A DNA stretch of 64,000 nt from Micropterus salmoides (Eukaryota; Chordata; Actinopteri; Centrarchiformes; Centrarchidae), in the NCBI RefSeq assembly GCF_014851395.1, contig NW_024041150.1, forward strand, positions 12,610,137-12,674,136, read 5' to 3'. Below, in pieces: positions 54,501 through 63,500 of the stretch. Both the position numbers and the translations under genes were made by a program. Position 1 is the first letter of the stretch, and each line of letters starts with the position of its first letter. A model generated the notes under the pieces. It made no database searches and was not told the origin of the DNA. It worked only from the letters and a program-made list of their open reading frames with translations.

Positions 54501-57500
54501 TTTCCTCTGCTCTTTTTGCCACTTTGTTGTTCTAGGGCTCCTCTTGGTTTGGTCCAGATTATGAGTCTTGAGTGACATGCACTTACCTGTGCCTTGCCTT
54601 TGGCTACCTATTCCAAATTGGAAAGTCAATGGACTCGGGTGGAGGGAGCCATTGAGAATCTCAAATCTAAACCTAACCTTAACCACCTAACCTTAACCGC
54701 ATATTTTAGTTGCCTGTCCAGCGTGTCCAGGCAGAAGATGTTGTTTTCAGTCATCCAGCTGATATTTTACTTACTTACTGCTATACACACAGGTAAACGC
54801 AAAGTGAAGCATATTTTTACATTTAAAGTATTATTGTCCTCCATTTTAGGTATGTAAGTACAGTGATTGTGTGTTGGCCTCTCAGCACTGCAGAATCGTG
54901 AGGGACCTACACTCAATACTGTGCCTGAACTGTGTAGACACAGACTGAGCAGTGAAGCTGCTGAAATGCTAACGTGCTGCTCACACCTAACCTTCATGGT
55001 AGAAACATTTCTACAGTACCTGTGGATGGCAACTAAAGTATGAAAATATATTTTAGAAATCAACATATACACAGACAAAGCCTTCTTTATTTTGTCTTTT
55101 CATGGATCAAGAAACGCAGACAAAGTGGTTCTAACTGAGGCTTTGAAATGGCCAGGTATCTCTTTCCTCAACCCCAGCCAACTCAGCAGTACACCTTCAT
55201 GTCTGGCCTTTAATCGATATCATCTAGACAACAAATTCAGATGTCTTATTTTTAGCCATGTGAGCAGTGTGGATAAAAATAGCTCACTTTTCACTTTGCA
55301 CTCTTCAAAAGACAAAAAAACATAAGCACAAAAAACACACACCTTGCACTCAGAAGCATTTCTCCTACACCTCATGGGATTGCTTGTGTGGCGTCCAAGA
55401 AGGTTGCAGAGATTTGAAATCCTATGTGGGTAAAAGGTTTGGGAATATGCGCTCGTCCTCAGTCTGTTTGCAGAAAACAATCCCTAAGTTTGAGACAGCT
55501 TCAGACTTGGTTCAAGGTGAAATTAAGACAAAACCAAAGTTTGTTCAACGAGGGCAGGTCATGTGGGAATAATATTGCATTTCAGTGGAAATAAGCAAAC
55601 CTACTTTTAGTTTGTATAAATTTAAGAGCCGTCAACATAGATGTGACACAAGATGAGCATTCAAATGCTAATATATTTTATTTCAAAATAAAATGTTAAA
55701 TGAGTTTGTTAATATGCTTCAAGAGGGAATACTTAATAAGTGTTGTCTGCTATTTTAATTCATGTGAACTGCCTTTACCTTAAATTAAATACTAAACTTT
55801 AAATTAAGTTTTGCTAATGTATTTTATCTTCTTAGTAATTACTTTTAACCATGGTACATGTTTTTTTATGATGGGGGATTTAATTTGACGGCTGAATTTA
55901 TTTACAATTATAAAGGAAAATTAATTATTTGTGTTTTCATTTGCTTTCAAGCTGATGCTAAATTATGTAGAGATTGTTAATTTGTCTATAGAACATATGA
56001 TAGATATAAATTCAGGTATGATGTAGGGTATGATGCAAATTAGCGACAACAGGCATAAACGATAAACCAGTGCTTGCTAAAGTTTCCTAAGTACGTATCG
56101 AATATGCACCAACTGCCATTGGGGGAATACATAAGCTTTCTCGGCTGCAGTCTGAATGGAAGCGTTGTGATGCAAATTCACGCCAATTGGCGGTAAAGGG
56201 TTAATTGTGAGATTTTACTTTTAACTGTTTTTTATTCATATTTTTAAATCAGTTACAATAAAATCACCCCTCTTATCCAACAGTATGAGAACATATGAGT
56301 GCGGATTCAATTTCAATATCAGTAATGAACACTCAGGAATTAATATGTTCAATACCTAACGTATCTATGTCTGCCTGTCACTAAAAGTACTTTTTCTCTT
56401 TCCCCCTGTAGAATGGGATTACTCCTCTACATGTGGCGTCCAAGCGTGGCAACACTAACATGGTTGGTCTGCTACTGGACCGAGGCTCTCAGATTGATGC
56501 TAAAACAAGGGTGAGTATCATGAGAAACAAAACTACGGTAATGGTATCTTATCTTAGGAAGTTGTCTCCAAACTACAGCTTAATAGCCATCATCTCCTCT
56601 CTCCTCCAAATAAGTCAAATGTTTCTGCTACTACAGCCACTGGAGTACAAAATTACCAGCTCATTATTGTCATTAGTGACGACAGATGTGAATGTGAGCT
56701 TAATGATGTTGTTTTCAGTTCAGCTGGACCTCAGTGGGTCAAATTCAGTATCACACTGAACATCCTGACCTCTGCTTGGGGTTACTTTGCTGTGTGCCAG
56801 CTAGCAGGACAGTTATTAGCTGTATTTGATAAAAACAACATCCAGCCTGGATCAGTCACCGGCTACATCTGCATGTAGGGAGGAACACTGCTTTTGTTAT
56901 AGCAGCTGTTTAGGTATTTTTCAGGTTCAGCCACTGACTTCAATTGACCAAACTAACTTTGGACATCAGTAAAGTTAAATCACTGTTAGTGTCAGCATGT
57001 AGTAAGTTTCTGTGTGTTCTGTAGGATGGTCTGACTCCCCTTCACTGCGCGGCTCGGAGTGGACATGATACATCTGTGGAGCTGCTGCTGGAGAGAGGAG
57101 CACCCTTGCTGGCCAGGACCAAGGTACGTCACATGTCCATTCACTTTTTACTTTTTACAGGGACAAAATCTTACTTTTACAAAATAGTGAGAGTACAGAC
57201 ACCACCCTCTTCTAAGTTATCATTTCCTAACATAAGGTTCTCTACATGAAGTAGTCCAGCACATGTTGTTCGTTAACTCATTTAAACCGGTGACTTTTAC
57301 GGAAAGACACTTTCTGATTTTACCCAAGTCAGATGAGAAGACTGAAAGCAGTGTCATCTCTTTATATCCAATACAATGGTTTAGTTTATTTAGCAGATGT
57401 AGAAACAGAGATACATATAAGACATTGTGGTTTTAAAAGCAGTTTACTTTGGATCAATTTAACAAACAACAGCATTTTGGTGACTACTGGATGTTTTTAT

Positions 57501-60500
57501 CAGTAGTGTGCTAGCTAAAAAAGGTACAGCATGTAGTTAAGACAGCTTTGGAGTTCTTGGAAGATATATTTTTGCACTTTTGACAAAGCAAGCGGAGCTC
57601 TTGTCCCTCTTAGTTCCCCTGCTTCCAGTTTATGTGCTAAGCTAGGCTAAACATGTCCAATACCTATTGTATCTCTGCACTTTAACAATGTTCTCATCTA
57701 AAATGCTTCATTTCAACAGTATTAAAACTCTTTAAAGCTGCATTAATGACTTCATTGACACATTGGCACCTTATGGCCTAATAAGGTTGATATTGCTAAC
57801 ATGTTAGCAGTTGCCTATAAAACATCCAGTAGACACAAAGCAACAACAGCATTCATTTGAAGTGGTGTTTGTGTCCATCTGATGAACGTAAGTCTAATAT
57901 TCACTCTTCTCTGCGCTCTCTAACTCTAAAAATATCTAACTAACTGCTAAATGCTCCACTGTGTTCACCAGCTAGCTGCTAACTATAATAAAGAGGCACA
58001 CTTGTGCTCTTAAAAAGATTTTTCTTCTTCTTTCTTTCAGTAATCATGGTTTCATAAACATCCAGGACAGTGATAAAAGAGGCAGTGTATTTATAGAACA
58101 TAGCCACACTGTCGGCCCTCCTACCATGTGTCTCTATCAGACTAAATGACCTCTCTTTCACATATTAGAATGGGCTGTCTCCTCTTCACATGGCGGCACA
58201 AGGCGACCACGTCGAATGCGTCAAACACCTTCTGCAGCACAAGGCTCCTGTTGATGATGTCACGTTGGACTACCTGACAGCGTTACATGTTGCAGCTCAC
58301 TGTGGTCACTACAGAGTCACTAAACTGCTGCTGGACAAGAGGGCCAACCCCAACGCCAGGGCACTGGTACGTTACAAAGATATCGTGTAACTAAATCCCC
58401 CTGTGGAAATTTAACCAGTCATAAGATACAAGTCAAAAGCTATGTACACTGTATAGACTCAGTAGGCCCTGAAGGCTAAGGTGAACATTTACTTATGTTA
58501 AATATTGTAAGGTTCATCCCTTACTGTGTGTGTCTGTGTGATCCACGTTTCTCCGATAGAATGGCTTCACCCCGCTGCACATAGCCTGCAAGAAAAACCG
58601 AGTGAAAGTGATGGAGCTGCTGGTCAAATATGGAGCCTCTATCCAGGCCATTACTGAGGTACGTTACACATCTGAGAGGAACTGAAGTCAGCAGAAATGT
58701 TTCTTTGCACCCACTCGGGGTAGATGGGTCAGGGCTGGTTGGTATCATATCTCTGGCTTGACCACCAGCATAGGAGTTCTAGATAGTAGTAGATACAGGA
58801 GGTTAATGATAGTTTAGGTTAAATTGTCTACATTAATATTGAGAGCAATAATATTCAATTAATCTTAAAGTAAACAACAATGAATACGTATGTAGATGGA
58901 TGGATCTTATCCATCCATCTACATAACCAAATATCAGCTTAGGTGCTTAAAAAATGACTGCTAAACTTGCCTGAAGCTAACAGAAGCACTTTTACTATAT
59001 ACTGTGAATATTTTATTTTGACAACTACTGGATCATGATAAAACAAAGAGTAGCACAAATAGAGTCATCACATAAGCAAACTGACTCAGCACTGTCCTTT
59101 ACACAGCAATATTTATTTGCTAACGTTAGCCACCATAAGCTATTGGCCAAACCAGATAAGACAAGACCAAATAAGAAAAAACACCTGAGTGTACTGAAGG
59201 GAGAAAAGGTGAGTTGCATTGCTAATGAGTTAAATTTTTGACTTTTAAGAGGAAGATTGTGTTGCTTCTCCTTTTAAAAGTGAGATAGCCCATAGCTGCG
59301 GGTGGGCGACTCAGAATAACTTTGATAGCATATCTGCGGCACACCAGAAATTTGTGCTTTTGTCCAGTTAATATTTGGAAAGGTTGATACTGAAGTAGGA
59401 GTGAAAGAGAAATTAATCAACTATTGTACAGCGTAATTAAAATTTATCATACATTAAGCTGACAGTTGGCACAATAATAATATTAATGGGATTAATGTGG
59501 ACAAGTAATTGGACCTTGCAGGGACATATGTAAATATACAGATCCTGATCTGGCTAATTATTAATTGTCTAATCTGATCAACATCAAAGATATTACCTTT
59601 TATGCTGATTTCCTAATAATTACATAGCACTGAAAGAAAAATGGACATTAAAGCAGATATATGAAAGTGGAAAGTGGTAGATGTAATGGACTGTTTAACT
59701 TGGGGATTAAATTACAATTAAATAATATGGATGATCCATTTTTTGTCTAGCATACTTTTTAGCTTTTATTTAAAACTTGTTATTTTAGTTCTTCCCTTTT
59801 TAATGCGCACATATATAATTTGCAAGAATGAAATTAAAGTACATATCTAAAAAAATATCTTAAGAAGTTCCTTTATCTTCTATGTTGTTTTTTGAATAGT
59901 GTTCCTACCAATTGTGGCACCTATGCTCTGGGGAAAGTAGCCATTTGCTTGCCCGAAATTGCTAAAAATTGCCAGATGATATCTTATGATGTCTTATTTT
60001 GCATATTAACAAGTTTAATGAGCTCTCCTTGAACAACAAATGTATGTTTCACATGACATCTTATCCTGTTGTTCCTCTTTTACTTTCCTTCCTGTGTCCA
60101 GTCTGGTTTGACTCCCATCCACGTAGCAGCCTTCATGGGTCACCTGAACATCGTCCTGCTGCTGCTGCAGAACGGAGCCTCGCCTGACGTCAGCAATATC
60201 GTGAGTGATGGGAAACAAGCCGGTCAGAGAGAGGGAAAGTGACAGAGTGGGCAATAATGCATTGTCTTATACTTGTGTTATTTTTGGTTGGTCAGCTAGT
60301 TTGATGCATATTACAGTTTAATATGTGTGTGTTGACCCTGCTGACCCATGTGTTGCCGTTTGTTGTGTGAACAGCGTGGCGAAACTGCGTTACACATGGC
60401 AGCCAGGGCAGGTCAGGTGGAGGTGGTCAGATGTCTGCTGAGGAACGGAGCAATGGTGGACGCCAGGGCACGGGTGAGACTACTGTCATCTATAGTAGCC

Positions 60501-63500
60501 CACCAGGGAACATGGCACCATACAAAGTGTTCATTTTTTTCCACTGTGTCTTCTTCAGGAGGACCAGACTCCCCTCCACATTGCGTCCCGTCTGGGAAAA
60601 ACAGAAATTGTGCAGCTGCTGCTGCAACACATGGCCCATCCTGATGCTGCCACAACCAACGGCTACACCCCCCTCCATATCTCTGCCAGGGAGGGGCAGG
60701 TGGAGACAGCCTCTGTCCTGCTAGAGGCCGGAGCGTCGCATTCACTGGCTACCAAGGTGGGTCAAGGAGACATGTGTTGTCTTCAAAGGAGACCTATTAT
60801 GCTTTTCCATATTTTATGACTTACCTACAATGTTGCAATGTTGGATGTTCATGTTAAACACAAAGTTTCAAATAATGAGGTTAAAATATTTAAAAGAAAT
60901 CCCTGTGAGCAAAAACCTCAGATTTCCTCCTGTTTTGAACAGCTTTTTCTACCAACGACGGGGCCTTAAAGAGACAGGAGCATCTACAGCTTGTTTCAGA
61001 CAGAGGCTGAAATGAAGGCCTACATGAAGAGCCAGGATTTATTTGAACTTTGAATCATGTAATCATAAACCATACAGGAGTCACAGAACTACAATATAGG
61101 GCTGGAAATGCAGTATAATAGGTCTCCTTTAACTTGGAGGACTTGCACACTAACTACTCGAAGCATGCTAGGAGCATTCAGCGTTAGCAATGTAATTATT
61201 TCATTGAGGTTCATGAAGAACAAAGGCAGCCATGTAAAAGCAAAGTCTATGAGGTTTAGAGTTCAAGGAATTGTTTTCCTCATTATCAGTCTCATGCCTG
61301 CGTGTGAAGCACAGAGTGAAAACATACACCTAATGTACCGTCACCTTTAAAGCTCACTAGTTATTGTTGTTAACAAACACAACAAGGTTGTATGGTGAAA
61401 TGCATGCAGGAGCTACTGTATTTCTTCACTTTGGACAGAGCCATGTTAGCATTTTGTCCACGCTTCCAGTCTGTTAAGCTACTGTACATTTTCCTAGCAC
61501 AAAGAGGTGCTAGCCATCAGATGCCAAAGTCTGCTCATCCTCAAAACAACACATGCATTTTGGGGTCATGTTTTTTGTACTGTGTCTTAGTGTGTTGATT
61601 TAGTGCCACCAAAGTTCAAATGGCAAGTATTGCTGTGGAAAAATCGGGTTACCACAGCAGTAATAAATAGGATATACATTATATACTGTACCCCGCGACC
61701 CTGTACGCAGGATAAGCGGTTGACAATGGATGGATGGATAGATGGATTATATACTGTAGCAGTTAACGGTAGCACTAATGCTGGCTTTTGTTATAATAAG
61801 AACAAACAATTTCTTCAACAAAACAACCCAATGTGTTGACAATGATACAGAAAATGCACACATCCAATTAGGGATTCATGATAACAGATTAGCAGGTTGG
61901 AACAAAGGTGCAGTGCCAGCGAGTTAGTACCAGATGCACAGATAAAAGAATAAGTGCAGCTACAGTATGATAAGTGATGATCCCATGGTGCCCTCTTCAG
62001 ATAAAGAGGTTACAGTATGTGTAGGTCTCTGTCTGTTTGACCCACTTTTGCTGAATGATTGATGAGGCTGTAAAGCTGCGGCTTTCCTCTGAAAAGTGCA
62101 TGAAGCCTGAACACAGTCAAGTGAGTTATCGTCATCACTGTGTTTTCACCAGGGGGGGCTGCACGCGCCACGTCACGTCAGAATCTTCACTTTGCATCCA
62201 CAGTAGGACAGATTAGGCCTGTAATTCATTCATATACTATTAATGCTGTGTATTTGTCAGAGTTCAGTGGTTCTCCTCTCTCCCGCTCTTGATGTCTTTC
62301 TCCGGGGTTTCTCTCTGGGGAGGAAGGGTGTGGCTGTCGCTACGGAAACCAAATCAGGGAAAGTTGTTATGCATATCTAATGCTCACTCAGCTCATAATA
62401 GACCTTCACCTTGAATTGCTCAGGATATTGTGTTTAAAGAATCCCTCTCTTCTCCATCCTTTTAAAAAAAAAATGTGTCAAATCACCTTTTGCAGTGGAT
62501 ATAACCCAGGTTTTGACAAACAAAGGATTGCTTCCTCCGTGGGCAGGGCTGGGTCGCAAACACGCTGGTCATGTGGTTTCTGTCAGCCACAGTCTTGTTC
62601 TGCATTTTAAAATAGTTCAAGTGCACCCCCTGCTGGATAAGAATGTGAAAGCTCAAGGGCTCTATTTAATATTTTTGGTTTAAGGTTGCCTAAAATTGCA
62701 TCAGCATGTCAGGACGCAGGTTCTTGTTTTATTATTAACAAAACAGGCACCTATTAGGCCTCAGGAAATCCTATCTGATGATATTTTGTCTGTGAAGCCC
62801 TTATAAGGAAAGATTTTAGATTTATTTTGTATCTTTCCACACAACAATGGATGAAAATAGTCTTAAATATTTTCTCAAGGGGCGGTTTAAAGCGCAGAAT
62901 ATGAATCACAGCATCCCTGGTGTCTGGCTGGGCACCTTTGTCACAAGTTGGTTCTCGTCTCTCTCCCCCCTCTCTAATAAAGCCATGAAATGCTGAAGCG
63001 CAGCATTAAAAAAGTGCCGGATTCAGGTTTGATTAAGACTTCATTACTTGATTGATTGTGATTAAAGATATTTACACTCAATAATCAGTCATTGAATGCT
63101 TTAGGTTCATGTTGATCTGTTTACCAAACTGATGTGAGATTGCTGGCAGCTATTTTTTACTCTCTCAGCCAATCACAAGCTTTGTTTTTGGGAGGTGAAT
63201 CCTGCAGCTGTTCTGTGTCCAGAGCATTTACAGATCTACTGCAGCATGAAATCCTCCTAAAAAATACTTATTGTCACTTGAAGCAGGTCACCATGTTTGA
63301 GACAATTGGTGTAGTTGCAAGTTTCTGGTAATTTTGGGGTTTTATCCACATGGTTGACTGTACCTATCGTAAGTCGATTTGGAAAAAGTGTTAGCTAAAT
63401 AAATGGAAGGTAATGTATAATGGTGAAGAGGTCTGAAACTTTTGAATAGAATAAAAATGGCTATTGTTGATGAGGTCTGGCCTGAGCTAACTTGCGTAAA

